The notes beneath the pieces were generated by a model, which was not told the DNA's origin, did not search any database, and saw nothing but the letters and a program-made list of their open reading frames with translations. DNA of 64,000 nt from Linnemannia hyalina (Eukaryota > Mortierellomycota > Mortierellomycetes > Mortierellales > Mortierellaceae), in NCBI GenBank assembly GCA_019671135.1, contig JAHRHY010000001.1, forward strand, positions 496,001-560,000, given 5' to 3'. Every line of letters starts with the position of its first letter. The first letter of the stretch is position 1. A program made the translations under genes and the position numbers. Below, one piece after another: positions 32,301 to 45,385 of this stretch.

Positions 32301-33813
32301 CTACTTTTGCTTCTGAGCAAGGATGTGCTCGACAACGGCAGAGAAGTCAGCAAAGATACCATCGAGTCCTCCAAAGGTGTCTCGGTCCTCATCCTGAGCA
32401 CGGTACTTTCCAGTCTGGACCAAATACCGGACGAGTCCCAGTTCTGCGGCCCCGCCTCCAAGATCTTGCTCGACGTCGTCTCCGATCATGACGATCCCTG
32501 TTCCTTTTGTTGTTGTTGAGGCTGGGTCGGAGAGGCCCATGTTCTGGATCGCAAGCTCGAAAAATGCCTTCTGGGGCTGTTAAATATGTACGTCATGTAA
32601 GTGTAAAAGTAAGTGGTCAATGTCGCCTTGGATGTTCCACAATGACGCGCAATGATGAACACTCTACATCTTGCACACTCTCTCACACGTGAAATCTGCC
32701 AAGTTTGGACGTTCTATATTACCTTGCCGACGACATGGGCTTTGATGCCAGAGGCGAATTCGAGGGCCTCAACAAAACCTCCAGGACCCAGGGACAGGCT
32801 GGTCTGATCCTTGTCTGCAAAGTATTTTGCCTTGTGAACTGCGACCAGTCTCGGCACTCCTTCTCCTCCTGCTCCGGTCTCATTTCCCGTGCTTGACGTT
32901 GATGATGATTTGGTCTCAAGAAGGATCCTGAACGCCTTGTTCATCTATTAGAACCAGTATCAGAAGGTCAACTCCACGTTTTTGTGATATGTTTCTTTGT
33001 GTCGGCTGGAATGACAAGGAAGTGTGGCAAGTTGGAAAAGTGTCAGGTAGGAGGCGATCGTTGTCAATTGACTTTTACCATGCCATAGTGAAAGCTGGAG
33101 GGAGAGAGACCAATGACAACCGAGTCGTGGGGTTCTGAGGTCGGAATCCCCTTGAATTCCTCCAGTGCGTCCGGTTCGAACATCAGCAACGGCCTATGAT
33201 TGATCCATCAATTAATTAGAGGAGGGAAATGCTGTTGCTGCGATCTCTGTGCAATGGAGTGCATTCTTTTTGAGAATAAGGGGTGGTCAAGGTACCTTAA
33301 TCCGCGTGCTTGAACAAATTGCCGACATGCGGAGAGAGATGTGAAGATCTAGGTAAGGATGGTATGCAGATGAGTATTTGGTTGAGTGCAGGACGAGGGA
33401 TGCTATGAGTCATCCGTTTTGATGCTGTTCGATGGTCAGGTAATGATCCATGGGTGGTAAATAGTCTTCGTCACAGATGATGCATTGAACGACCTACCTC
33501 TTCACGCTTGACGTTGAATCCGAACTTGCGCAACTTGTTCGCAAGAGTGTCTCCCGAGTACTGAGTTGTGTTTGTACAAAACCTGAACTATCACAATCGC
33601 ATCATTACATGTCCCAAGCATAAGGATATGGGTATTAGTAAAACTTGCACGCGGGCAATGATACTAAAACGAGGCGACCAAACAGGTTAAAACCCTTACG
33701 GGAATCCCGCTGGCGCGAAGTCGGTCGAGTGCTTGGATGGCGCCGGGGATGACCTTGTCACCGACGTGGACTGTCCCTGACACGTCAATCAGCACTCCAC
33801 GAATGCTTTGCAT
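32301..33813 (-). CDS. HAD-superfamily phosphatase, HDHD2/LHPP-like
   Basis: Haloacid-dehalogenase-type hydrolase related to animal HDHD2 and LHPP, which act on phosphate esters, pyrophosphate or phospho-amino acids; the substrate here is unknown. Six minus-strand exons (33700-33813, 33498-33587, 33296-33348, 33079-33193, 32723-32944, 32301-32576) give 289 residues. The nucleophile motif is [14 protein letters not shown], with Asp10 and Ser in place of the second Asp, as is normal in this subfamily. Next come [13 protein letters not shown] (motif II Thr), a C2 cap ending [39 protein letters not shown] (motif III Lys) and [13 protein letters not shown] (motif IV acids), then LVQTGKYR. The start at 33813 puts the nucleophile where the family has it. 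The frame stays open upstream to 34071 with no family-like sequence. It is convergent with PGK, 266 bp apart. Confidence 0.9.
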
Positions 33814-36468
33814 CTTGTTTTTGTCGTTGCTGATGAATGCCAGTGAATGAGTATAGAAAGTGTCACCTGTTCTTAACTGTCGGTTGTGGTCCTGATGCCG
33901 GGAGGTGATGTCGAGTGTCGCGGTTCTGGAATGGTTGAGAGGAAAAGAATGCACAGCGTGTGAAGAAGTACCCACGCTTTGTGACTGCAGCATACAAGAG
34001 TTCAGTGTGATATCATTCATGGTGGGGGATTGATCATCAGCGTCTGAGACCATTTGAATTTTTGGTGCCACTAAAAAATTGCAACGATTGAAGTGTTCAT
34101 TATTTGACCAGACCTGGCCATCTTGTTATCAGTCAAGAGATGGAGATGGACGAACAACGAGAACTCATACTACACAACTTGTTTGCCTTACTCTGCTTTT
34201 TTTTCTACATCGCTCAGCTATCGTGAGGAAAGCGATCACTCATTTGTTACTTACATTTATTTTGTGCAACAAAAGCACTGGTTTTTGTTGTGTCAAACAT
34301 CGCACAAGAAATCAAACAGAGTCTGTGTGTTCTCCCTTCCTTCATCGGACAATTATTTGTGAACACTGCGATTCACTTTCACGGGCCGCCTTAGTTTTTG
34401 TTAGGCGCTCATTCCCACTTGTTTTTCTAACGCTGTACCTATTCTCGCTTGGTAGCTGGATAAAGATAGCGATGATGATGACAACGATAATGATGATGAA
34501 AGCAAGAAACGCCAATGCGCTAACTAATAGTGGCGGCGCCATTTTTTTAGTTGCGCGCTTTTCTATTCATATTGAAGAAAGGCTGATGAAAGGCAAAGGA
34601 GTCTAGAGCTTCTACCACGAGGAAGCGAGGAGGGGGGGATATGAAAAAAAAAAAAAAAAACTGTAAAGAGCCCGCGTCTCCTCCACTCACAAAAAGCCCT
34701 CCAATTTTTTTTTTGCTTTTCATATCGTTTATTACTTCACGTTGTGTACCTGAGAGCAGAAACTGAAAAAGGGGTTTCTTTGGCCACTCAGCTATGGTCA
34801 ATTTTCGATGAAGAAATGACCATAGACCTGGGCAGGGGAGGAACTTCACAATGGAGGGCGAAGAGGAGGGAAAACGAAGGCTCGTTTATCAAACCTTTTC
34901 TTTTTGGTATTCTTTTTTGCTTCGAGATCTTATTATTGCATGAGAGAGTGAATTATTAACCCTCAAAGGAGCATCTTAATGAGGGTTGAGCATTTAACAA
35001 AACGATGCGGCTGAGACGGGTAACGAAAAAAAGCGTTTAATGGGACCGTTGAATGTTGCACTAGTGTCATCAAAATCTCATAATTGGTTTTGCGAGCCCT
35101 CGTCCATAATTTGGTGCTTCTTCGATCTTCGGGCGCAGAAGAAGGTAGGATGGAAGATTGGAAACAAACGGGAAGCAAGATGAATTGAGTAGATAGCATG
35201 CAAGGGTAAATGGGGTATAGGGGTTCGAATATACGGAATATACGGGAACATGGTTGTTCTTTGTTTGAAGAATCATGCTGAGTGAGAAAATAAGGCTAAT
35301 TGCAACGGGAATTAGGTTGCTCTCCTGTCGGATAGGTGCGAGACCATGTGTGATCACTTTTTGGCCTTCTCTCATTTTGGGGCGTTCGGTTCAGGGGATC
35401 GCGTTGTAAGTGAATGCAATGAAGCGAATAAAACGGTATGTGCACAAAGCTACAAGGCTCCAAAACACAAAGGAGCAAGTCCCAGGGGCAGAGACAGAGG
35501 ACAGAGGAGAGAAGTGGTTGGAAGTATAGAGGTGTGAAGAGATGTGGTTTGTTGATGTTTTGGTGCAGAGGTACAGCAGGCGGGTGTTCAAGGTGAGATG
35601 TGAGAACCCCCTTTATTTCTTTCCGGTTCTAGTATGAATAGGGTCAGTTAGACAGGGCTGACAGGGCTGACAAACCTCTGTCTCTGGAGATTCAATGGTG
35701 GGCGGGCGGTGGGTGGATGTGCTCTCAATCTTTTTGAAAGGAAGGTGAGAGAGAAGTGAAAGGATGAAAAAGGCAAAGCGAGTGAAATAGGTGAGAATCA
35801 ATCAAGGGGGAAGGGAGGGGTGATGTACATGTGTTGAGTGTTTGTGTGTTGTGTCATGGACAATTATGCGGGATGGATTAAAAGTGAGAGGTTCACGTTA
35901 GATGGGATGGGGTGGGAAATGTCAATGCATGGTAAGACAGGGGTTATTGCAATCGCTGGCCCCTTTTGGCTATTGCGGGTGGAGGGCGGTGTGCGGGTGA
36001 GAGTGGGAGTGAGGGTGTGAACGGAGTGAGAGAACAATTGACCGTGGTTCAACAAAGAGGAGTCTAGTTCAGGCACAGGGGGCGAACAAGAGGGCAACGA
36101 AAATAACCTTTGGTGAACACAAAGTCTGGTTCCTGACCCTTTGTGGTCTGCCTTGACCGATACCCTTTTTCTTTGAAGCACTTTACTTTTCCTCTTCTTC
36201 TTTCCTTTCTTCACCCCTCTCTTGTCATCACCACTCTTCCTTTCCGCCTCTTATCCTTTCTCATCCTTCCTTCCGACGCATACTCCTCCTCCTCCTTCGC
36301 TCACATCCCTCCCATTGCAGGTCATTCCCCTTAGCCCTTCTTCCTTTGCTGTCATCACTCATCACCAGCAATAGCCCAGTGGAGTTCATCATCTCCACCT
36401 TACGCCTCTCAGGAAACAATACTTTTCACCCCTGATACCCAACAACAACAAAAACCAGATAATACACC
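33814..36468. other. Divergent intergenic region between HAD phosphatase and septin
   Basis: About 2.65 kb. An A tract occurs near 34645-34661 and T tracts nearby. From 36130 to 36440 the plus strand is C/T-rich, the septin leader. No open frame here has family features, and I see no RNA gene. Confidence 0.45.
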
Positions 36469-39421
36469 ATGTCGTACTCTATGCGCCGCAAGAACGTCGG
36501 TAAGCACACGAGACGGGAGGTCATTTTCTATTCGTGACAGGCAGAAAATACGGAGATGGGAAGAAGAGGAGAAAAGTACCTGGCGCCCTGCAGTTGAACT
36601 GAGCGTTTGCTTGCTTCGCTTGCCCACTGCTCCTGACTGGGTGAGGGACAGTCAAAAAACGCGCACCTCCTCAACTCAGCGAGACCGACAGAGTGGTGGT
36701 CGCCATCCCAACGATACTCCCTCCTCCGGTCTTTCTTTCCTCTCCTCTCTACTGCGAACAAGCACATACCATACATACACCTCTCTTAGCTTTTTCTCTG
36801 CTACAACCAGTCTTTCGTTATAAATCTTCCCATCTCCAGCAATAAGGAAACAACGGCAACTACAGAAGGAGGCAGAACGGATACCACCACCTCAATCTGT
36901 CTCTTCCAACAGCACTGGAGAAGCACGAGCAACAACCAACAACGTGGGCGTTTACCACCATCTTGAACGTACGGGAAAATAATATAAACAACAAACAACA
37001 ACAGCTGCAGAGAATGGAAAAGCGCATGCTTGGACGGGAACAAATACAACAAGACAAAAACAGCACTCAACACGCAAGACGGAACCTGGACGATTGTATC
37101 TATACTCTTTTCATTGCCCTTTTCTTTCATGGTGTGGCGTGGTATTGTCGTTGCTTCTCTTTGTACAAGGATTTGCTCGTTCTTGTCGTTTGGATTTTTG
37201 GGAAGCTCCTTTTTATTTTGTAGCGAATATATTAATTGCTCACTTTGATGTGGTCTATCTACACTTTCTGGCGTCATGCTGGTCGTGGTCCCGACCAGGC
37301 CATGCCTTGACCGAGACGACAGACCGACCGCCTGTCACTCAGTCAGTTGGAAAAGAGAGGAGAAGCGGAGAGGACATAACAACAAGAGGTCATGTCAGAT
37401 GTGGCACTCTCGCTCTCTACTTGGCCGTTTGAAAACGCTCTTTACTTTTTTTTTCTTTTTTCTTATGCTTGCCTCTTGTCATTCCGAATGGGCGGCTCTC
37501 GTTCTATTGGATAACCTGTTCGAATTGCTCTGAATAGCAACTCTCTTTACCTTGCCCATCGCTCTCGTCAGATGGGTGCGGTGAAGTGGCGGTAGTGGTG
37601 GTTTTGAGGTTGTAGCAGAGTGGAATGGAGAGTGATAGTAGAGAAATAGGATGTTCGCGTGTGTCCATATACTGCTCCTGGTTGGGCGTTTACCTTTTGT
37701 ACTGGAGTATCAGAAAGGCAGACAATCTCGAAGACGACTTTGCCCTAGCCTGTACAGTCTGTCAACCATGCTTCTGACTCTAACTCTCTTTTTTATTTCC
37801 CCTGTCATCTGTCATTACGACTTATTAGTCTCGGAGCTCAACCTTATGGTGGCGGGAAACAGTGGTCTTGGAAAGACCAGCTTCATCCGCACACTCTATG
37901 GCACTCTCAAGCTCCGCACCTCATCTGGCGGTCTCAGGAACAAGGCATCCGTCTCGAACTTGGGATCAGCAGCAACCACATCGACTAGCGTCAGTGGCGA
38001 CACCTCACCCACCTCACCCACCAACATCAGTCAGAACGGAATCGGCACCAAGGCCAATGGCACCAAGGACTCTGCCGGATACGCCACAGGAAATCTCGAG
38101 CGCACACTCAACTCGTTCGAGGCTCTGTTCGAAATCGAGGAGGGCCACGAGAAGATCAACCTGACACTGGTCGACACCCCTGGATTCGTGGGCACGGACG
38201 ATGTCATTGATGCTCACTGCGACGAGATCCTCGCCTACTTGGAGTACCAGTTTGATTTGACGCTTGCCGAGGTAATTTATTTTTCCTTGAATTGCATTTT
38301 TTTTGCATGCATTCGGTCTAAATGGTTTCGAGATGTGCGGGAGCAAGTGTCCGACAACAACAACGGGAAAGAAGTGAGCATGAACATGGCATGGACTGTG
38401 TCCAGTTCCCCTTTCCCCCTGAGATGAGGTCCTGCGCTGGGTGTGGTCTGTTCAGGACTGGCAATCTCCTACTACCCCCTTTTTTACGCCAAAAAAAAGT
38501 CACATTTCAACTCACTCCTCTATTTAACTTCACTTTCTTTAGGAGCGCAAAGTTCGCAGAAACCCCAAGGCAACCGACAACCAGATTCACGCCTGCATCT
38601 ACTTTATCGACCAGGCCTCCCACCACCAGGGCCTGTCAGATGCCGATATCCGGATCTTGAAGCGCCTTGGAACTCGTGTAAACCTGATCCCCGTCATTGC
38701 CCGCGGCGACACCTTGACCCGTGCCCAGACAAAGAGACTCAAGCAGACGATTCTCAAGGACGCTGCCGACAACCAGATCCAGTTCTTCCAGTTCCTCAGC
38801 CCCAAACTGGCTAAGCGACTTTTGGCTCAACAGCAAGGTGGAGATCTGGACCAAAACCACAGCACCCCGAGGAAGCGCCACAGCAGAAACGGACCTGGAG
38901 ACGACGAGGAGGCAGATGAGGTAGGAGAGGACGAGGAGTCGGATGAGGATGAGGATGATGAGGATGAGGATGACTGGGATCCTGAGGTTCTGGAGGAGAA
39001 GGCACACTTGCAGTCGTTGGCACCCTTCACAGTGATCGCACAGGAGGAGGATGGAACCGATCTCCGTGACGAGAAAGGCCGTCGTATCCTAGGTCGCGAG
39101 TTCCCCTGGGGTGTTCTGGACTGCCTCAACAGCCAGCACTGCGACTTGAGCGGACTCCGCTCTGCATTGTTGTCATCTCATCGCCAGGAGCTCAAGGAGA
39201 TCACATACGGATACTTTTATGAGAAATACCGTACCGAGAAGCTAATGGCCCGTACCAAGAGCCAGCATATTGCCTACCAACAACAGCAGCAGCTCCATCA
39301 ACAACGACAGAAGAATGGCTCTACTGGAGGAGCAACACCAACGGGATCGACGTTGAAGAACAAGGAGTCGTTGTTGAGCGTCGGATCCTCTGCCGCCATT
39401 GCTGGACCATGGGAGGAGTAA
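36469..39421 (+). CDS. Septin, divergent, with acidic insertion
   Basis: GTP-binding cytoskeletal protein that forms filaments at septa, hyphal tips and branch sites. Exons 36469-36499, 36840-36968, 37829-38271 and 38543-39421 give 493 residues. After a basic N terminus (MSYSMRRKNV) and VGVYHHLELSELN comes the P-loop AGNSGLGKTSF (residues 62-72) and G3 DTPGF (169-173). G4 is ARGD (254-257) rather than the usual xKAD. The septin unique element has REFPWGVLD and ends YGYFYEKYRTEKL. Ser/Thr/Gly-rich residues after the P-loop and an Asp/Glu-rich run (about 320-347) are inserted in the GTPase fold. The tail is Gln-rich with no obvious long coiled coil. Exon 2 was found by phase: both its joints keep phase 1. 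Intron 2 is 860 nt. The altered G4 leaves nucleotide specificity uncertain. Confidence 0.88.
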
Positions 39422-41751
39422 GATGTACTTTTTCGATATCCACTGCACTCACTGAATATTACCAACAACAACTACAACAACATAACAACAACTCCCATCA
39501 AATGAACAAAGCGCTGAGCGCCTCACACACCCTAATGAAAAAAGCAAACTTCAACAACGTATATCCCCTTCATTGTCTCGAAGCGTCCGTCGCTCGCATT
39601 CTTTCTTACTATTCTCTCTGTCCTTGACAATCAAGATTACCCACGACCTTCTTTTCCTATTATTTATCATACCACACCACTCTCAAGAATACAGCAGTAA
39701 AACGAACTTTCAGTAATAGAACCAACACTATTTAAACTACTGAGAACTTTGGAGGATGGTGATTGTCGTGTGTTTCCTCTCCTTTTTTCATCCCTTTTCT
39801 TCAACTCCAGGGTTGTGTCGAAATATGGCACGAATGGTTGTCAATTATAACCTTTTCATTGTTCTTCTTACTGCGTGTTTGGGTGGTCTGCGTCTTGTTC
39901 TTACTTATTGTTGTAACTCTGTGTTTAAGGATGGCACAGTTGTCATTTTCACCAGTCTGGAAGACCCAACGTACTACCTGCTAAAATGATAGCGAGATGT
40001 TGGCTTCGCATCGTCGAAGAGGAAGGAGTACCTGGTTTTGAAACGTACCCTAGGAAATACTCATAGTTTCACACCTCACAAACCGTTACCCAGTTTGATA
40101 CATCGTATGACAGTAGACAGGGGTCGGGGTGAGATGAGGTGGAGCAACTCATATCCAGTGGTGACGAGTCTAGGCTATGTGCCTTTACTTGATTGTGTCC
40201 GTGCTCTGCGCATTTTTTCAATATCTCCGTCTCCGTCCACTGAAACATACCTTACTTTTGTGCGAAACATACACAAATGCGACAGTGATTGGTTGGCGCG
40301 TAAAACACGACACTGCTACCAAAGCTAATTTTTCTGTTTTCGTTTGGTCGCAACTCGCGAACCCATTTCTTATTGCATCGATGTAGGATGTCAACATTTA
40401 TTGCGTCAGTCTGAGGGTTGGGGTGAGTATGGATGCCTTCAGCTTTCTGAGAGATAATTCTTTTTCAAGTGTCCTTAAACACTCAATCGCATTGCATTTC
40501 AATGTTAGGCTGTGTTGTCTTGCTTACCGTCAGCTTGGTCAAAGAGAGGGATAGATAATAGCGGTTAAATGGAGTGAAGTGCACGAAACTACAAGAAAAA
40601 AGAGAAAATCAAGGATGAATGAGGTTACTGCCACCTCCACCGTCCCTCTTTCCAGACTCCTTTTCCCACTCCACTGCACCTCACTTTAGCAAACGGGGTG
40701 ATCGAGCGGACATGGATTATGAACCTGAGCGCCCCATGTTTTTTGCCCCTCTTCTCCTCGACAGAGTTAATGCACCTGGCCCCTGAATTCATGAAACAAA
40801 TGTTCAAAAAGATACCCAATGTCATGTTTATGTAGTGCGAGGGGATGGTGCAATGAACGAGTGTGTTAGCGCCATGTGCATTCAGAAAGGGTTCGCATAC
40901 TGGTTTCTACTCGATCTCCCTTTTTCCTTCTCCCTTTGTCATGGCCCAGTTTCTCCAACACAACTCCAAAAGTGCAAAATGCATTGGGAGTGAAGAGTGG
41001 AGTGAATGGACCCCCCAACCAACCAACCAAAAATTTTCTCCGTCTCTTCCCTCGCTCCTGAGTCGTCTACCATGCATACAAAAATGCAACCAAAGCGCAC
41101 AGAGGGGAGGTAAGGGCTCAAGTTAACTTCAGAGAAGGAGAGACAGGGGAGGGGAGGAAAGGACCATCGGGCACTAACGCTTCAAAAAACCCTCGCAAGG
41201 GGAGAGGAAGGGTCTGAAGGAAGGGCGGACTAACTTGTCAACGGTTCAGGGATGAACCTGGGGGTGGTGTTTGTCGGTCTGCCGTGTCTGCCGTGTGGTG
41301 TTGTTGATGGAGGGAAGGCAGAAAGAAAGGGGAGGAGGAAGGGGAGGAGGAAGAAGAGTAGAGGTTTGGTAAGCCCTAATCCTGACAAACACCTACAGCA
41401 AGCAATAATAACAAACCAAAACAGCATTCAAAAACATGTTTTGTTCTTCGTCAGGCCAAAGTAAGGTTAATTGGCGAAACACAGATAATCAGACGCAGAA
41501 CGTGTCAATCTGCACTTTCACCTGCCTTTAGCAAATAGGGCCTGGGTTCTCAATGTCTCTTTCCCGAAGGTAAAACATCCGAAATGGCAATACGCTGCAA
41601 GTTTCTATCATTTCTACCCTTGTGGTTTTAGAACGAGAGAGACAGGAAGAATGAGGAGAAGAATGGGAATCGTCATAATATGAAAGAGAAGGAGAGGGGT
41701 ACGATAGCAGACTTACCAATTCTCCTTTAGTTCTATGAACCACCTCGTCTT

Positions 41752-41785
41752 CTCGTCTCTTCTCTTCTCTTCTCTTCTCTCTTTT
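41752..41785 (+). repeat. (TCTTC)n repeat
   Basis: About six TCTTC/TCTCT units in a row in non-coding DNA. Confidence 0.8.
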
Positions 41786-42469
41786 CGCCCGGGTAAAAGA
41801 TCATGTTGGAAAATTGATATCAGAAACCTAGGAGGAGGGAAGGCGAAGGGAATAAGAATTGCCGGTAGTAAAGACCACTGCCTTTCTCTATCTATGGTGG
41901 AGTGGTTCAAGGAGAAGCGATTCTTTCTTTGCGTTTGCATGCTTGCTCGTTCATTATTCGTATGCACAACTAACAGGTGGGTCCACCATCTCTTCTTTCA
42001 TTCTATGTTTATGCCCTCTCTCCCTATCTTCCTTTTTAGTTCTCGATCATTGCTATTGTACGAAGCAAAAAATGGGGATAGGGGAACCTGGTGTCCCATG
42101 GAGAACCTCGTGAACAATATCCGCAGATATGCAATGTGGCTCGAGGGCATCCCAAGTGTCGCAAGTGAGTGAGTTGCCAGACCAGAGACCCCGTTATTTT
42201 ATTTTTTTTGAATGTGTCTGTCTGCTCTGTACTGCGTTCTGCTCTATCGCTCCTTTACCATGAGAATAAAGGGGTCTATGAGTGCATGAGTGTGAGGATG
42301 AAGGAAAAAGAGAAAGAGTGAAGGAAAAAGAAAAGAGTGTTGTGATCATGACTACAGTACAATGGACTATGTCCAGTGCACATGGCGTCCTGCAATGAAC
42401 AAGTATGCCCCCAATGCGGATCTCAAAACGGTTTGATGTTTGGACCCTTCTCTCTCTCATCTTACTCAT

Positions 42470-42534
42470 ACACAAACACACAGACACACACAAACATACA
42501 CAGACAAAGAGACAAACAGACAGACAGACAAACA
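42470..42534 (+). repeat. CA- and GACA-rich simple repeat
   Basis: ACACA, CAGACA and GACAGACA units over about 65 bp, non-coding. Confidence 0.8.
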
Positions 42535-43208
42535 GCCCCCTCTTTTTTTTGAACCCCTTGCTGTACTCATTCAATCTCTGAAGAAGAGCGTAAAGAGGGA
42601 GTGCGAGTGATTCAATGCATGTTGTTTACAAGTTACAGCCCCAATGGCTCTCAGTTTCTGAACAAGTCGTAACCCTTTTTCCCTCTGAGTATATTGCGTT
42701 CGAGCTCGGTTGAAGGCCAATCGTCATGAACATCTTTTCACCTTCAAACAAAAACAGATCCGCTCCCCCCTTTTGTTTGTCTCCACTAGACAATCCCTTT
42801 ATTTATTCCATCTACTTCTGTCGTCCTTTTTTCTCTCTTCTTTTCTTCTCTTTTCTTCTTTCTTCTCTTCTTTTCTAGTTTCTAAGTTCTCCTCGTCGAC
42901 TTTTCATTCTTTATCTCTTTTTCCTTTTGTACATTTGTCTCACTGTATGCTCTGCTCCTAGACCCGTTCTTTGCATTTTCATCCATACCCTACCTTCTCA
43001 TGCCCTTTATTCTCACATATCCAATTCACCTTCGTTGCTAGTATTTCATCCTCTACCGCTACACTGCTGTTCTCTGATTTACGACCTTCTCATCCAGCAA
43101 CACTGTCGCTTTCACTCACTTATTCGTCACCAAAAGTTCGCACTCCACTCGCGTTCCTTATCGAAACCGTATATCTTTTCTCTGACAAACACCAATAATA
43201 CACCAACC

Positions 43209-45385
43209 ATGCATTGGATCAACACAATTGCGATCTGTATGATCGCTACCATTGCACTCTTCCCAGGATACGTACTTTCCAGTAAGACCTTGTCCTTTTA
43301 TTAAACGAGGGCAGATCCTCAAATAATATTTGTTTGCATGGTGCCACAACCTACACAACAAGGACCATCCATCCTTTGTCCTCTTTATCCTTCGTCCAAT
43401 CGATTCTGACAAAGCTCTGCCGTACCTTTTTTTTTTCTATTATTACTCCCATTCCTTCCTCTTCTCCGTACATAGGCTGTTGCTATTCCATTTCGACTCA
43501 ACCCCTTCAACCGTCGTCAACTTACTACAAAGCCGACAACAATGCTCCTCCATCCTACGCCATCTCCCTCTCTGCCACCTCACAATTCGCCGTCAACAAC
43601 CCCGGTGGTCCCGTCTACCTGGCTTTAATCACATTCCCGGGAAACTATGTCCTCTCGGCAATCCCTAATGGTTGCATCTCTGTGTCGATTAATACGGTGA
43701 ACTGTACAGTCTCAGCCATGAACACGCTGGTGACGGACTTTGCGAGCGTTATTGTTGCGGATGGGACGCGGCCTACGTTGGAGTCTGTGGTTGTCAATGG
43801 AGAGGTTTGTACGGCGGCGAGTAGTTGTCCGACGTATACGCCTACCAACCCGGGGTCAACGGCTACTTGGTCGGTTATGCCTGTCCCTTCTGTGACCACC
43901 AGCAATCCTCCGTCGATCCGACCTTCAACATCAACCTCTTCAGCATCCCCACCACCCTCCACATCTGACCCTAGCGACACCCCAGCCTCCAAAGCCACGG
44001 GCTTTCACAGTTCCAACATTGGTCTGATTGTCGGCCTGACCCTCGCATTCGCGCTCTTGATCTTCCTCGCCTCTCTGTACTTTCTCCGCCGTCGTCGCCA
44101 AACCCCGCAAACCAAACCCAATACAGATGGCTCTCGCGTTAGTGGTCGTTGGGGTGGTGCAGCAGCCGCAGCAGCGCTCTTCCGGATCAGGCACAAGGGT
44201 TCCAAATTGTCCCTCGGTCGTACAAGTCTCCATGGTAGCCCCTATATGGCATCGACATCTGAGAAGGTGGTGTCCAGTAACGAGGACCCATTCTTTCAAG
44301 CTAATGCTGCCCTCGCACAATCGACATCTACTATCTCGGTGACCACCGTGTCTGAGAAATCCGCGACGGCCATGGGGACAGGGACTGGCTTTGGCATGAC
44401 GCTGATTGATATCCCTGAGGCATATGAACCCGAGGACTCGCCGTCTTTTTCTTCGTCATCGTCGGAGGTCAATTATTTCCAGAACGAGAATGATGAACTT
44501 GAGCGCGACCTGGATGCAGAGTTTGCAGAGGCGACTATCACCACGACCACAGAGCTCGTCAACAAAGACAACAACAACGACAATCAACAAGCGCCATCGT
44601 CATCATCCACATCGCGTTATCCATGGATCGCCCGGGCTGCCAGCAAATCTTCCCAGCTCCATCGCGCAGTCAGCGCCGCTTCCAGCCGACTCCTCCCTCT
44701 CCACAGCACCGACGAATCCCGAAGACCTTCAATCGAGCAACAAGAACAGCCTCTGGCCAGAACCCACACCGGAAGATCCATCATCCCAGGACCCCGATTC
44801 CCCAAAGACGGCCTCACCTTCAAGGACAACAGTAATTCCGACCGCCTCTCAACTCGCTCAACCTCCTATTCCATGTCCATCCCGCGTCCTCCAAAAAGCA
44901 TCCACCGCACCTCTTCCCGCGACACCAGTAGCCACGGCCAAGTCTTCGGGACCATCCGCCCAGAACACCACCAACAACTCATCCATCAACAGCGCCTCGA
45001 CCAAGGCCTAACACCGGATCAACCCCTACCCTCCTACACATACCATCAACTGGCTTCTGGCGCCACATCTGCAGGCACTGCCGCCAACGCCGCCGCGCTC
45101 TCTGCAGCAGTAACTCAAGGCGGTAGTTCGGGGCTGTTCAGGAGTAGGAGCGATAGTGCAGGTAGTGCTGAGGATTCTTTTGTTAACCCGGGTCCACCAC
45201 CTCATCCCCCAACACGGCGGACGTCGAGCAGTTGGCAGGCTAGTGCGTCTCGGAATGGGTCGGGGTCGCGGAGGGGGTATAATCAGCCGATTCATATCCG
45301 ACCCCCTGGGCCTTCTTTCCAACCAGACCAACAGCAGGTGCAAGCAGGTTCGGAAGGTGGATCTGGGCTGTATGGTTACATGTAG
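43209..45385 (+). CDS. Predicted single-pass (type I) membrane protein with long cytoplasmic tail
   Basis: No named family recognised. Exons 43209-43281 and 43476-45385 give 660 residues. A signal peptide (MHWINTIAICMIATIALFPGY, cleavage near residue 24) is followed by an ectodomain of about 140 residues with CCYSIS near the new N terminus and paired cysteines (NGCISVSINTVNC, VCTAASSC). Next is a Ser/Thr/Pro-rich stalk likely to be O-mannosylated, a membrane helix (about 207-229, IGLIVGLTLAFALLIFLASLYFL) and a stop-transfer RRRRQ. The remaining 430 residues are Ser-, Gln- and acid-rich, probably disordered, with many Ser/Thr-Pro sites. This resembles the plan of fungal cell-wall stress sensors, but no WSC domain is visible, so a sensor role is only a guess. 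The intron falls at the signal-peptide boundary. The ATG is the first after the leader. Confidence 0.82.

Larger units (their letters stand above)
39422..43208. other. 3.8-kb intergenic region
   Basis: Between the septin and the membrane-protein gene. It contains a TCTTC repeat (41752-41785) and a CA/GACA-rich tract (42470-42534). From 42730 to 43200 is a C/T-rich leader for the next gene. Open frames are short or low-complexity; none could be assigned. Confidence 0.45.

Noticed and set aside
42080..42172. Exon-like end (IRRYAMWLEGIPSVAS before GTGAGT)
   Set aside because: Single short stretch with no joinable neighbours and no known family; likely chance.
44406..45011. 201-codon plus-strand frame and similar frames within the membrane-protein gene
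   Set aside because: Out-of-frame shadows of the 660-residue gene, whose signal peptide, helix and splice joint fix the true frame.
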